Origin: Enterobacter soli ATCC BAA-2102
GTDB lineage: Bacteria > Pseudomonadota > Gammaproteobacteria > Enterobacterales > Enterobacteriaceae
Assembly (NCBI RefSeq): GCF_001654845.1
Contig: NZ_LXES01000046.1
Span: forward strand, 186,001 to 250,000
Direction: 5' to 3'
Length of the DNA stretch: 64,000 bases
Shown here: piece by piece, positions 34,994 through 44,833 of the stretch
Numbering within the stretch: the first letter of the stretch is position 1
Layout: each line of letters starts with the position of its first letter
Notes under the pieces: generated by a model
What the model saw: only the letters and a program-made list of their open reading frames with translations
Told to the model about the DNA's origin: nothing
The model's database searches: none
Position numbers and translations under genes: made by a program

Positions 34994-37900
34994 TTTACGC
35001 TCTCCTGTACCTGGTCATTACCTTCGCCGTCTAACCAGTTAATATTCTTCATCTTACGAACCACCACAAACTCATCACGGTTAGAACCCACGGTGCCGTA
35101 GTAGTTAAAGCCGTAGGCCAACTGCGCATAGCCACCAATCATATGGGTTGGTTTCGGCGTAATACGGGTGACCGAATTATGTATACCGCCGCGTTGCTCG
35201 GTAATTTCAGAGCCAGGAATGTTCACGATACGTTCCTGCGCGTGGTACATCATGGTCATACCGGCTGGCACACGCTGGCTGACAACGGCACGCGCTGTCA
35301 ATGAACCGTTGGTGTTGAACACTTCAATCCAGTCGTTATCCACGATCCCCAGGTCTTTGGCATCGGCTTCACTCATCCACACAATCGGACCACCGCGGCC
35401 CAGAGTCAGCATCAGCAGGTTGTCGCTGTAGGTGGAGTGGATACCCCACTTCTGGTGCGGCGTCAGGAAGTTCAGCGCTTTTTCCGGGTTACCGTTGGAT
35501 TTCTCGCCCATCACCGCTTTCACCGAACGGGTGTCGATTGGTGGACGGTAAACCAGCAGACTTTCACCGAAATCGCGCATCCACTGATGATCCTGATACA
35601 GAGACTGACGACCGGTCAGGGTGCGCCATGGGATCAGCTCGTGAACGTTGGTATAACCGGCGTTATAAGACACGTGCTCATCTTCAAGGCCAGACCAGGT
35701 CGGGCTGGAGATAATTTTGCGTGGCTGCGCCTGAATATCGCGGAAGCGGATCTTCTCGTCTTCTTTGTTGAGCGCCAGATGCTTGTGGTCACGACCGGTA
35801 AACTCACTCAGTGCGGCCCAGGCTTTCACTGCCACCTGACCGTTGGTTTCCGGTGCCAGAGTCAGGATCATCTCTGCCGCATCAATCGCCGTGTTCAGCA
35901 TTGGCTGGCCTTTTGCCGGGCCGTCTGCTTTGGTGTAATTGAGCTTGCGCAGCAGATCCATTTCGCTCTGGGTATTCCAGGCAATCCCTTTACCGCCGTT
36001 ACCGATTTTTTCCATCAGCGGGCCGATAGAGGTAAAACGCTCATAGGTAGCCGGGTAGTCACGTTCAACCGGGATGATGTGCGGAGCAGTAACGCCCGGG
36101 ATCAGATCACACTCGCCTTTTTTCCAGTCCTTCACGTCCAGCGGCTGCGCCAGTTCAGCAGCGGAGTCGTGCTGAATTGGCAGCGTAACCACGTCGGTTT
36201 CTTTGCCCAGATGACCTACGCACACTTCGGAGAATTTCTCAGCGATGCCTTTGTAGATCTCCCAGTCGCTTTTGGATTCCCATGCCGGGTCAACGGCCGC
36301 AGACAGTGGATGAATAAACGGATGCATATCCGAGGTATTCATGTCGTCTTTTTCGTACCAGGTCGCGGTTGGCAGCACAATGTCGGAGTACAGGCAGGTG
36401 CTCGACAGACGGAAGTCCAGCGTCACCACCAGATCCAGTTTGCCGTCCAGACCGTTGTCTTTCCATTCCACTTCTTCAGGTTTCACGCCGCCCTGCTTGC
36501 CGAGATCTTTCCCCTGGATACCGTGATCGGTACCGAGCAGATACTTCAGCATGAACTCATGGCCTTTACCGGATGAACCCAGCAGGTTGGAGCGCCAGAT
36601 GAACAGGTTACGCGGATGGTTTTTACCGTTTTCAGGCTGTTCCGCCGCAAAACGGATAGAGCCTTCTTTCAGGGATTTGACGGTGTAATCCACCGGCGTC
36701 ATGCCTGCTTTCTTCGCCTCTTCCGCGATACGCAGCGGGTTGGTACCCAGCTGTGGAGCAGACGGCAGCCAGCCCATACGTTCAGCACGCACGTTGAAGT
36801 CAATCAGATGACCGCTGTAGCGGGATTTATCCGCCATTGGTGACAGCAGTTCCTGCGCGGCCACGGTTTCGTAGCGCCACTGGCTGGAGTGGTTATAGAA
36901 GTAAGAGGTACTGTTCATGTGACGTGCCGGACGCTGCCAGTCAAGCGCAAACGCCAGTGGCTGCCAGCCCGTCTGTGGACGCAGTTTTTCCTGGCCCACG
37001 TAGTGTGCCCAGCCGCCGCCGCTCTGACCAACGCAACCGCAGAAGATCAGCATGTTGATCAGCCCGCGGTAGTTCATGTCGAGGTGATACCAGTGGTTCA
37101 GACCGGCACCCACGATGATCATCGAACGACCGTGCGTCTTGTCGGCGTTCTCCGCAAATTCGCGTGCGATACGGGTGATCTGTGCAGCAGGTACGCCAGT
37201 AATCTGCTCTGCCCAGGCCGGGGTGTACGCTTTAACTTCGTCATAGCTGGTTGCGCAGTTTTCATCATTCAGACCGCGCTCCAGGCCGTAGTTGGCCATG
37301 GTCAGGTCGTAAACGGTGGTCACCAGCGCCGTGGAGCCATCCGCCAGTTGCAGGCGTTTGACCGGCAGCTTGTGCATTAAGACGTTTTGCAGCTCAACTT
37401 TGTTGAAGTGCTCGGAACCTTCGCCCCCGAAGTACGGGAATCCGACATCAGCGATCTCATCCTGGCTGCCCAGCATACTCAGGCGCAGGTCAGTTTCCTC
37501 ACCGGAGGTACCATCGCGCTGCTCAAGGTTCCATTTCCCTTTTTCACCCCAGCGGAAACCGATAGATCCGTTTGGTGCCACCAGCTCGCCATTGCTGTTA
37601 CAGGCAACGGTTTTCCATTGTGGGTTGTTTTCCTGACCGAGTGCGTCCACGAGGTCGGCGGCGCGCAGCATACGGCCTGCCGCATAGTAGCCGTCGCGCT
37701 CTTCCAGCATGACCAGCATCGGGAAGTCGGTGTAGCGACGCACGTAGTCAGTGAAGTACTGGCTCGGTTTATCGAGGTGGAACTCACGCAGCATGACGTG
37801 GCCCATCGCCAGCGCCATCGCGGAATCGGTGCCCTGTTTTGGTGCTAACCACAGGTCGCACAGTTTGGCGATTTCTGCATAGTCAGGGGTAATGGCGACA

Positions 37901-38733
37901 GTCTTGGTGCCTTTGTAACGCACTTCAGTAAAGAAGTGAGCATCCGGTGTACGGGTCTGCGGAACGTTAGAACCCCACGCCAGAATGTAGCTGGAGTTAT
38001 ACCAGTCGGCCGATTCAGGAACGTCGGTCTGCTCACCCCATGTCTGCGGAGATGCAGGCGGCAGGTCGCAGTACCAGTCGTAGAAGCTCAGGCAGGTACC
38101 ACCAATCAGGGAGAGGTAGCGCGCGCCAGAAGCGTAGGACACCATCGACATCGCCGGGATTGGCGAGAAGCCCGCTACGCGGTCCGGGCCGTAGGTTTTT
38201 ACGGTGTAGACGTTTGAGGCGGCAATCAGCTCGTTCACTTCTTTCCAGGAGGAACGCACGAATCCACCGCGACCGCGAGCCTGCTTGAAGCTTTTCGCTT
38301 TGTCGGCGTCCTCGATAATAGAGGCCCAGGCATCGACCGGATCGCTGTGCTGGACTTTCGCTTCACGCCACATTTTCATCAGGCGTTTACGCATCAGCGG
38401 GTATTTCAGGCGGTTAGCACTATACAGATACCAGGAGTAGCTTGCACCACGCGGGCAGCCACGCGGTTCATGGTTTGGCAAATCCGGGCGGGTGCGCGGA
38501 TAATCCGTCTGCTGCACTTCCCAGGTTACCAGACCATTTTTTACGAAAATCTTCCAGCTACACGAGCCAGTACAGTTAACGCCGTGGGTTGAACGGACGA
38601 CTTTGTCATGCTGCCAACGCTGGCGGTAACCGTCTTCCCAGTCCCGGTTGGTCTCCAGAACCTGGCCGTGCCCATCGGCAAAAGTTTCGCCCTTCTGCTT
38701 GAAGTAGCGAAACCGGTCCAAAAATTTGCTCAT
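34990..38733 (-). CDS. narG: Respiratory nitrate reductase alpha subunit (Mo)
   Basis: Catalytic Mo-bisMGD subunit that reduces nitrate to nitrite on the cytoplasmic side. At 1247 residues it matches E. coli NarG. The N-terminal FS0 cluster ligands His50, Cys54 and Cys58 are seen in STHGVNCTGSCSWK, and the remaining cysteine lies in GCPRGAS. The N-terminus MSKFLDRFRYFKQKGE keeps the vestigial Tat-like helix that is not cleaved. First gene of narGHJI, controlled by the FNR box 87 bases upstream. Confidence 0.98.
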   Translation of the reverse strand: MSKFLDRFRYFKQKGETFADGHGQVLETNRDWEDGYRQRWQHDKVVRSTHGVNCTGSCSWKIFVKNGLVTWEVQQTDYPRTRPDLPNHEPRGCPRGASYSWYLYSANRLKYPLMRKRLMKMWREAKVQHSDPVDAWASIIEDADKAKSFKQARGRGGFVRSSWKEVNELIAASNVYTVKTYGPDRVAGFSPIPAMSMVSYASGARYLSLIGGTCLSFYDWYCDLPPASPQTWGEQTDVPESADWYNSSYILAWGSNVPQTRTPDAHFFTEVRYKGTKTVAITPDYAEIAKLCDLWLAPKQGTDSAMALAMGHVMLREFHLDKPSQYFTDYVRRYTDFPMLVMLEERDGYYAAGRMLRAADLVDALGQENNPQWKTVACNSNGELVAPNGSIGFRWGEKGKWNLEQRDGTSGEETDLRLSMLGSQDEIADVGFPYFGGEGSEHFNKVELQNVLMHKLPVKRLQLADGSTALVTTVYDLTMANYGLERGLNDENCATSYDEVKAYTPAWAEQITGVPAAQITRIAREFAENADKTHGRSMIIVGAGLNHWYHLDMNYRGLINMLIFCGCVGQSGGGWAHYVGQEKLRPQTGWQPLAFALDWQRPARHMNSTSYFYNHSSQWRYETVAAQELLSPMADKSRYSGHLIDFNVRAERMGWLPSAPQLGTNPLRIAEEAKKAGMTPVDYTVKSLKEGSIRFAAEQPENGKNHPRNLFIWRSNLLGSSGKGHEFMLKYLLGTDHGIQGKDLGKQGGVKPEEVEWKDNGLDGKLDLVVTLDFRLSSTCLYSDIVLPTATWYEKDDMNTSDMHPFIHPLSAAVDPAWESKSDWEIYKGIAEKFSEVCVGHLGKETDVVTLPIQHDSAAELAQPLDVKDWKKGECDLIPGVTAPHIIPVERDYPATYERFTSIGPLMEKIGNGGKGIAWNTQSEMDLLRKLNYTKADGPAKGQPMLNTAIDAAEMILTLAPETNGQVAVKAWAALSEFTGRDHKHLALNKEDEKIRFRDIQAQPRKIISSPTWSGLEDEHVSYNAGYTNVHELIPWRTLTGRQSLYQDHQWMRDFGESLLVYRPPIDTRSVKAVMGEKSNGNPEKALNFLTPHQKWGIHSTYSDNLLMLTLGRGGPIVWMSEADAKDLGIVDNDWIEVFNTNGSLTARAVVSQRVPAGMTMMYHAQERIVNIPGSEITEQRGGIHNSVTRITPKPTHMIGGYAQLAYGFNYYGTVGSNRDEFVVVRKMKNINWLDGEGNDQVQESVK

Positions 38734-38819
38734 CGGGTATCTCCTGTGTGGAGCCTGTGGCTCTCTAAATCGACATTGCTGATTTGCAGCGAAAGTAACG
38801 CTCTGATAGATGACGGGAA

Positions 38820-38833
38820 TTGATAACGATCAA
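38820..38833. promoter_or_regulatory. FNR box of narG
   Basis: TTGATAACGATCAA is a full match to TTGATnnnnATCAA, placed for class II activation of narG. Confidence 0.85.
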
Positions 38834-38901
38834 GGCAAAGGGGGTCTCTGCGCGGTGGTATTAGTGCACATACCACCAAAGCGGTATTATTTTCTATTTT
38901 T

Positions 38902-38914
38902 TAATTTATTGATT
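38902..38914. promoter_or_regulatory. IHF site upstream of narG
   Basis: On the minus strand AATCAATAAATTA matches the IHF consensus WATCAAnnnnTTR completely; it lies between the NarL heptamer and the FNR box, where IHF bends the E. coli narG promoter. Confidence 0.7.
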
Positions 38915-39069
38915 TAAAAGGAAAATATTGATTTATCGTACAAACAGTACGGCTTTTTTTAACATATTAGGTATTAAGGGGTAGAAACGGCTGTAAAGCG
39001 ATGAAGATCACAGTGTTACTCGCGGCGACAGGTAAATCCCCTATCAGTATGTTGTAACTATTCAGAGCC

Positions 39070-39098
39070 CAAAAAAAGCGCGGCTCTAAGGCCGCGCA
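39070..39098 (-). terminator. narK terminator
   Basis: GCGCGGC-cttaga-GCCGCGC stem followed by seven T on the minus strand, 16 bases after the narK stop and upstream of the narG control region. Confidence 0.88.
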
Positions 39099-39113
39099 AA
39101 CGGATAATCAAAC

Positions 39114-40517
39114 TTACTTATTTTTCTTGGTATTACGGCCATATACCAGCCACGTAATCACTACGCAGGCGATATAGAATACGAGGAACACTTTCATTGC
39201 CCCTGCCGGAGAGCCGGTCAGGTCAAGCGAAATACCGAACGCTTTCGGGATGAAGAAGCCACCAATCGCGCCAATGGCAGAGATAAAGCCCAGTGCCGCT
39301 GCGGTATCGGTCGCGGCTTCACGCATGGCCTGCGCTTCGTTGCCACCCTGCGCTTTCACGCGGTCCATCGTCAGCTTACGGAAGATGACCGAAATCATCT
39401 GGAAGGTAGAGGCACTACCCAGCCCGGCCGTCAGGAACAGCACCATAAACACGCCGAAGAATGCAGTAAAGTTGCCGCCCTGGCCGTTGGTTGGCAGCGT
39501 CAGGAACAGCAGCGCACAGAAGATAGCCATCACCACAAAGTTCACCAGCGTCACGCGCGTTCCGCCCAGACGGTCAGAGATCATCCCACCAACAGAACGG
39601 GCCAACGCGCCAATGAACGGGCCGAAGAAGGCGAAGTGCAGGATCTGAATTTCAGGGAACTGCGTTTTCGACAGCATCGCGAAGCCTGCGGAGAAACCAA
39701 TGAATGAACCGAAGGTTGCCAGGTACAGCAGCGCCATCACCCACAGGTGCCCACGCTTCAGAACCGGAAGCTGTTCGCTCAGAGAAGCCTTCGACGCTGA
39801 CAGGTCGTTCATAAAGAACCAGGATGCCAGGGTGAATATCACCAGGAACGGTACCCAGATCCATGCCGCGTTTTGCAGGAAGAGAGAGGAACCATCAGGT
39901 TGCGTCACACCGCCGCCGCCAAACGCCGCAAAGATGGACACAGAGATCGCCAGCGGTGCAATTAACTGCATTACGCTCACGCCCATATTCCCCAGACCGC
40001 CGTTAATGCCCAGCGCACCGCCCTGCTTCGCTTTCGGGAAGAAGAAACTGATGTTTGCCATGCTGGAGGCGAAGTTTGCGCCAGCAAAACCGCACAGCAG
40101 AGAGATAATCACGAACACGCTAAACGGTGTAGAGGTATCCTGCACGGCAAAACCGAGCCACACGCACGGCACGATCATGATCCCGGTACTGAACGCCGTC
40201 CAGCGACGGCCGCCAAACACCGGCACCATAAACGCATAAGGAACACGCAGCAGCGCGCCCGACAGCGACGGCAGCGCGGTCAACATAAACAGCTGATCGG
40301 TTGTAAAGGTAAAACCCACTTTCGGCAGATTTACCGCCACTGCACTAAACAACATCCATACGCAAAACGCCAACAGCAGACACGGAACAGAAATCCACAG
40401 ATTACGACTTGCTACACGGTGGCCGCGTTGTTCCCAGAACGCCGGATCTTCCGGACGCCATTCTGTAATTACGGCACCATTATCCCTTTCGGGGGCGGAT
40501 GAGTGACTCATAGACAC
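39114..40517 (-). CDS. narK: Nitrate/nitrite transporter NarK
   Basis: Major facilitator protein of 467 residues with twelve helices, exchanging cytoplasmic nitrite for external nitrate during nitrate respiration. The two nitrate signature segments are visible: CGFAGANFASSMANISFFFP (about 139-158) with GGLGNMGVSVMQL (about 168-180), and the second in the C-terminal half (GLGSASTFQMISVIFR, about 364-379). It lies upstream of narG on the same strand and divergent from narX, with an FNR box before it. Confidence 0.96.
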   Translation of the reverse strand: MSMSHSSAPERDNGAVITEWRPEDPAFWEQRGHRVASRNLWISVPCLLLAFCVWMLFSAVAVNLPKVGFTFTTDQLFMLTALPSLSGALLRVPYAFMVPVFGGRRWTAFSTGIMIVPCVWLGFAVQDTSTPFSVFVIISLLCGFAGANFASSMANISFFFPKAKQGGALGINGGLGNMGVSVMQLIAPLAISVSIFAAFGGGGVTQPDGSSLFLQNAAWIWVPFLVIFTLASWFFMNDLSASKASLSEQLPVLKRGHLWVMALLYLATFGSFIGFSAGFAMLSKTQFPEIQILHFAFFGPFIGALARSVGGMISDRLGGTRVTLVNFVVMAIFCALLFLTLPTNGQGGNFTAFFGVFMVLFLTAGLGSASTFQMISVIFRKLTMDRVKAQGGNEAQAMREAATDTAAALGFISAIGAIGGFFIPKAFGISLDLTGSPAGAMKVFLVFYIACVVITWLVYGRNTKKNK

Positions 40518-40820
40518 CTCTGATTCTCGAATGATGCTGCAAACATTAGGGTTTTAGGCCGACGGTAAGTTGATATAAATCAAAGGAAAAGTGGGCAGAT
40601 TTGCGGCGAAAAAAAAGCCATTACTCTAAGTGAGTAGGCTTTTCCGGTAAAAAAGGTGTGGTTTTTCACGGTACTGACGGTTCCCCGTACTCCCTTCCCC
40701 CCAGACATCACCCACCTGGCAATTTAGAGGTAATCCTTTATTGGTATGGGTATACTCCAGGGTATGCATGAAAATAGCGCCATTCCTGCAAGCAGGCCAC
40801 GTCAGGAGCCCGGCAACCCT
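40518..40820. promoter_or_regulatory. narK-narX divergent control region
   Basis: About 300 bases. It holds an FNR box (40570-40583) with a -10-like TAATGT (40543-40548) for narK, an inverted repeat TACTC-N5-GAGTA (40622-40636), and two abutting NarL heptamers on the minus strand, TACCAAT (40740-40746) and TACCCAT (40746-40752). A 25-codon in-frame extension of narX overlaps the end of this region and is unlikely to be translated. Confidence 0.7.
40570..40583. promoter_or_regulatory. FNR box of narK
   Basis: TTGATATAAATCAA matches the FNR consensus fully, at class II distance from TAATGT (40543-40548) on the narK strand. Confidence 0.82.
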
Positions 40821-42617
40821 ATGTTAAAAAGATGTTTATCCCCGCTGACACTCGTTAACCAGTTGGCACTGATTGTCTTGCTGTCCACCGCTATCGGTGT
40901 GACCGGCATGGCTATCTCTGGCTCGCTGGTACAGGGTGTGCAGGGTAATGCACATGCCATTAACGAGGCAGGCTCGCTACGTATGCAGAGTTACCGCCTG
41001 CTGGCAGCTGTGCCCCTTTCACTGGACGATCAGCCGTTGATCGACGAAATGGAGCGCACGGCGTTCAGCCCTGAACTGGAAAGAGCCGCCACCCGCGACG
41101 GACAAGAGTCGCAGCTTAAGGCGCTCCAGGGCTACTGGCACTCGCAGCTGAAACCCAACCTGAAAAGCGCCCAACGTGCAGACACCGTATCACAGGACGT
41201 CGCCGGTTTTGTCTCGCGCATCGATATGCTGGTCTCCTCGTTCGACCAGACCACCGAACACCGTATTGACCGGGTGGTCGTCGTCCATCGGGTGATGGCG
41301 GTATTTATGGCGTTACTGCTGGTGTTTACCATCGTCTGGCTGCGTGCACGGTTGCTCAACCCGTGGAAACAGCTGCTGGGGATGGCGCGTGCGGTCACGC
41401 AACGCGATTTTACCCAGCGCACCCACATCAGCGGCCGCAATGAAATGGCGATGCTCGGACAAGCGCTGAATACCATGTCGGAAGAGCTGTCTGAAAGCTA
41501 TGCGGTGCTGGAAAAACGCGTCCAGGAGAAAACAGCCGGTCTTGAGCAGAAAAACGAAATTCTCTCGTTTTTATGGCAGGCCAATCGCCGTCTGCATATG
41601 CAGGTTCCCCTGTGTGAACGCCTCTCGCCGGTACTGAACGGCCTGCAAAATTTAACCCTGCTGCACGATCTGGAGCTGCGGGTTTACGACATCGAAGATG
41701 AAGAAAATCATCAGGAGTTTACCTGTCAGTCGGACATGTCTTGCGATGATAAAGGTTGCCATCTTTGCCCGCGCGGATTACCGCCGCTGACCGGCAGCGG
41801 GACCACGCTCAAATGGCGTCTGACGGACGGCCACACACAGTACGGTATTTTGCTGGCCACCCTGCCTGCGGGGCGTCACCTGAGCCATGACCAGCAGCAG
41901 CTGGTGGACACGCTGGTTGAACAGCTGGCCGCCACACTGGCGCTCGATCACCACCAGGAAAAACAGCAGCAGTTGATCGTTATGGAAGAACGCGCCACCA
42001 TTGCCCGCGAGCTTCATGACTCCATTGCCCAGTCGCTCTCCTGTATGAAGATGCAGGTCAGTTGCCTGCAAATGCAGGACGACGGACTGCCGGAAAGCAG
42101 CAAACAGCTTCTCAGCCAGATCCGCAACGAGCTGAATACCTCCTGGGTACAGCTTCGCGAACTGCTGACCACCTTCCGTTTGCAGTTGACCGAGCCTGGC
42201 CTGCGCCCGGCACTTGAGTCCAGCTGCCACGAATTTAGCGCCCGACTGGGGTTCCCGGTGAAGCTTGACTACCAGCTTCCACCGCGTTTTGTCCCCTCTC
42301 ATCAGGCCATACATTTACTGCAAATCGCCCGTGAAGCCCTGAGCAACGTGCTCAAACATTCCGGTGCGACAGCAGTAACCGTGACCGTCAGCCAGCACAA
42401 TAATCAGGTGAAGCTTACGGTCCAGGATAACGGTTGCGGCGTGCCGGAAAATGCCGAGAGAAGTAACCACTATGGTTTAATTATCATGCGAGATCGCGCA
42501 CAAAGCCTGCGCGGAGATTGCCAGGTTCGCCGGGGAGAGTCTGGTGGCACCGAGGTAGTGGTCACCTTTATTCCCGAAAAGCCCCAAATAACTGCTCAAG
42601 GAGAAAACCATGACTAA
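40821..42617 (+). CDS. narX: Nitrate/nitrite sensor histidine kinase NarX
   Basis: Membrane sensor of nitrate and nitrite that controls NarL phosphorylation. The 598 residues contain two transmembrane helices (about 15-37 and 152-172), a periplasmic domain with the ligand-binding P-box (NEAGSLRMQSYRLL, about 43-56), a HAMP domain, a signalling helix, a cysteine-rich central module (CDDKGCHLCPRG) and a HisKA_3 kinase core with the phospho-accepting histidine in ARELHDSIAQS (about 399). The ATG at 40821 gives E. coli's exact length. Overlaps narL by 8 bases. Confidence 0.96.
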   Translation: MLKRCLSPLTLVNQLALIVLLSTAIGVTGMAISGSLVQGVQGNAHAINEAGSLRMQSYRLLAAVPLSLDDQPLIDEMERTAFSPELERAATRDGQESQLKALQGYWHSQLKPNLKSAQRADTVSQDVAGFVSRIDMLVSSFDQTTEHRIDRVVVVHRVMAVFMALLLVFTIVWLRARLLNPWKQLLGMARAVTQRDFTQRTHISGRNEMAMLGQALNTMSEELSESYAVLEKRVQEKTAGLEQKNEILSFLWQANRRLHMQVPLCERLSPVLNGLQNLTLLHDLELRVYDIEDEENHQEFTCQSDMSCDDKGCHLCPRGLPPLTGSGTTLKWRLTDGHTQYGILLATLPAGRHLSHDQQQLVDTLVEQLAATLALDHHQEKQQQLIVMEERATIARELHDSIAQSLSCMKMQVSCLQMQDDGLPESSKQLLSQIRNELNTSWVQLRELLTTFRLQLTEPGLRPALESSCHEFSARLGFPVKLDYQLPPRFVPSHQAIHLLQIAREALSNVLKHSGATAVTVTVSQHNNQVKLTVQDNGCGVPENAERSNHYGLIIMRDRAQSLRGDCQVRRGESGGTEVVVTFIPEKPQITAQGENHD

Positions 42618-43260
42618 TCAGGAACCGGCATCCATCCTGTTGATTGACGACCATCCGATGCTGCGCACAGGCGTGAAGCAACTTGTCAGCATGGCACCGG
42701 ATATCACGGTGGTTGGCGAAGCCAGCAACGGCGAACAGGGTATTGAGCTTGCCGAATCGCTTGATCCTGATTTGATCCTGCTCGATCTCAATATGCCGGG
42801 TATGAACGGTCTAGAAACGCTCGACAAACTGCGTGAAAAATCACTGTCTGGCCGGGTGGTGGTATTCAGCGTTTCGAATCATGAAGAGGACGTTGTCACC
42901 GCGCTGAAACGGGGTGCCGATGGCTATTTGCTGAAAGATATGGAGCCAGAAGATCTGCTCAAAGCGCTGCAACAGGCCGCCGCCGGTGAGATGGTACTGA
43001 GCGAAGCCTTAACGCCAGTGCTGGCCGCCAGCCTGCGCGCCAACCGCGCCACCTCTGACCGCGACGTCAGCCAGCTAACGCCACGCGAGCGTGACATTCT
43101 CAAGCTGATTGCTCAGGGTCTGCCAAACAAAATGATCGCCCGCCGTCTGGATATCACCGAAAGTACGGTCAAAGTGCATGTGAAACATATGCTCAAGAAG
43201 ATGAAATTAAAATCCCGCGTTGAAGCGGCGGTTTGGGTACATCAGGAACGTATCTTCTGA
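42610..43260 (+). CDS. narL: Nitrate response regulator NarL
   Basis: LuxR/FixJ-type response regulator of 216 residues. The receiver domain (about 7-125) has acidic residues DD13-14, phosphoacceptor Asp59 (LILLDLNMPGMNG) and Lys109-type residue (YLLKDME). The C-terminal helix-turn-helix (about 150-212, LTPRERDILKLIAQGLPNKMIA) binds TACYNMT heptamers. It activates narG and narK and represses fermentative genes such as adhE in E. coli. The start lies inside the narX end (8-base overlap). Confidence 0.97.
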   Translation: MTNQEPASILLIDDHPMLRTGVKQLVSMAPDITVVGEASNGEQGIELAESLDPDLILLDLNMPGMNGLETLDKLREKSLSGRVVVFSVSNHEEDVVTALKRGADGYLLKDMEPEDLLKALQQAAAGEMVLSEALTPVLAASLRANRATSDRDVSQLTPRERDILKLIAQGLPNKMIARRLDITESTVKVHVKHMLKKMKLKSRVEAAVWVHQERIF

Positions 43261-43262
43261 TT

Positions 43263-44669
43263 TCATTCGTCCGGCAGCAGCTTCCAGCGTGGGTCGTCGT
43301 TAGGTAATGCCACCAGCGGTTGTGCCACAGCAAGCGTGATCTCATTGGAAGAGACACGCTGCCCGTCCTCATCTTCCACCACCACCGATAATTTCCAGCT
43401 ATTACGTGCGCCGCTCTGCTCGCTCCAGGCAGGCATAATGACGCTCCAGCCATCGCTACTGTTATTTTTAGCCGGCGACGTCAGGCTAAGGGCCAGCGTA
43501 TCACCCTGCCAGTGCAGCTTGCGAATACCGTGGGTACTGCGCACTTGCAGCTTCAGCATCACCGTTTCACCCCCTTTCAGATCCCAGGGTGGTGTCGCCA
43601 GATACACCGATAATGTTTTACGCTGGCGGAACTCCATCACCGGCAGGTTATCCCGCTCTGGCGAATCGTAACGACTGCCGCGCAGCGAACGTGTGGCGGC
43701 CACTTCACCGGCAGAGAGCTGCTTAACCAGCGGAACCCCGAAACGATAATTGACCTTAAGGCCCAGATTGTTCTGGCTGACGCCGCTCTCACCCTGCTTA
43801 TGGGCGGCAGAAAACGTCAGCAACGGCACGGGGGTATAATCCAGCCCCAGGTTTACCGCCATCGGGTTGTGGTAGCCGGTTCCGCTGTTGAACAGATCCA
43901 CGCTATCGCCAAAATACTGTTCAAAACTGACGCTGGTGTTCAGGTGATGGAACCACGGCAGCCATGCTTTCGCCGTAACATCGTAGCCACGGGCCATGCG
44001 CTGCTCCTGGACATCCGAGTGGTTGCGCCAGCTGGCAAACGGCTGGTAGTAGTTTGCCGACAAACGTAAATTCTCTCCCCAGGCCTCAGCGCCCAGCCCC
44101 GCACGCTGCAAGTTTTCATCCAGCAGGTTGTCATAGAAGGTGTTGTAACCCAGCAGCCAGGTCCCGGCCAGCCAGCGTTGGCCAATACCGGCATTGCTGA
44201 CCAGCCCGTCCGTCTGTTGAGTCAGCCCAAGCTGGCTCCAGCTCAGGTAGCGGTTATTATCCTGCCAGGGCACAAACCATCGCCCGCTGCTGCCGGTGAA
44301 ATTCCCCTCCTCGTCCACCAGCAAATCCACACTGGCGTTACCCCAGGGAGAGAGCCAGGTTTCAATTTGCTGATTCACTTCACCGCTTAACGCATCACGC
44401 ACCTGGCCAAAGGCGAACTGACGGGCCTGCTCGCCGGTCGTCAGGCCGTTATCGGTCATGCTCGCTTCACCGAATGCTTTTGCCATCTCCGCCAGATGCT
44501 TTTCTCTTGCAGACGACGGTGCCGCCAGACCGAGGTCGGGCAGCCCATCACCGTTGTTATCAAAGGGATTTTGTGCCTGCTGGATAAAGGAATTCGGCGC
44601 ACCGTAAACGGCTCCGGCCGAAAAAAGGGGGAGTAAAAACAGCGAACGAATGCGGGACGATACAGCCAT
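43263..44669 (-). CDS. ychO: YchO, inverse autotransporter-like outer membrane protein
   Basis: Invasin/intimin-family beta-domain protein of 468 residues from the ATG at 44669. A signal peptide (about 1-24, ending VYGA) is followed by NPFDNNGDGLPDLG and a 12-stranded inverse-autotransporter barrel (about 75-300, with GLTQQTDGLVSNAGIGQRW and YNTFYDNLLDENLQRAGLGAE), then a single Ig-like end domain; it lacks the long passenger of true intimins. An in-frame TTG 12 codons upstream is a poorer start. Convergent with narXL as in E. coli. Adhesion function is inferred. Confidence 0.9.
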   Translation of the reverse strand: MAVSSRIRSLFLLPLFSAGAVYGAPNSFIQQAQNPFDNNGDGLPDLGLAAPSSAREKHLAEMAKAFGEASMTDNGLTTGEQARQFAFGQVRDALSGEVNQQIETWLSPWGNASVDLLVDEEGNFTGSSGRWFVPWQDNNRYLSWSQLGLTQQTDGLVSNAGIGQRWLAGTWLLGYNTFYDNLLDENLQRAGLGAEAWGENLRLSANYYQPFASWRNHSDVQEQRMARGYDVTAKAWLPWFHHLNTSVSFEQYFGDSVDLFNSGTGYHNPMAVNLGLDYTPVPLLTFSAAHKQGESGVSQNNLGLKVNYRFGVPLVKQLSAGEVAATRSLRGSRYDSPERDNLPVMEFRQRKTLSVYLATPPWDLKGGETVMLKLQVRSTHGIRKLHWQGDTLALSLTSPAKNNSSDGWSVIMPAWSEQSGARNSWKLSVVVEDEDGQRVSSNEITLAVAQPLVALPNDDPRWKLLPDE

Positions 44670-44796
44670 CAACGTCGTAAATAAGAACCTGCGTTTATGA
44701 ATCAACTCTTATTATGTTAACGCGATAAGCAGTGAAATGCAGTCTTAGCTGAAATTTCAGGATTATCCTGAACATTTTCGTCGGGCGACGCGCATT

Positions 44797-44830
44797 TGTA
44801 GGTCGGGTAAGGCAAAGCCGCCACCCGACA
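44797..44830. repeat. REP-type palindrome
   Basis: TGTAGGTCGGGTAAGGCAAA followed by GCCGCCACCCGACA, a REP (PU) unit between ychO and nasA, three bases from the nasA stop. It resembles the copy at 30589-30622 with compensating changes in the stem. Confidence 0.8.
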
Positions 44831-44833
44831 CCG

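Larger units (their letters stand above)
38734..39069. promoter_or_regulatory. narG promoter region (about 340 bp)
   Basis: Control region of narGHJI. I see an FNR box at 38820-38833 with a -10-like TTACTT (38793-38798) at class II spacing, a consensus IHF site at 38902-38914, and a NarL heptamer TACCCCT at 38977-38983 on the minus strand. This spacing (NarL far upstream, IHF bend, FNR near -41.5) reproduces the E. coli narG promoter plan. Confidence 0.8.

Noticed and set aside
35437..36576. Antisense open frame of 379 codons opposite narG
   Set aside because: Shadow of a strongly conserved gene; no family resemblance and no start signal.
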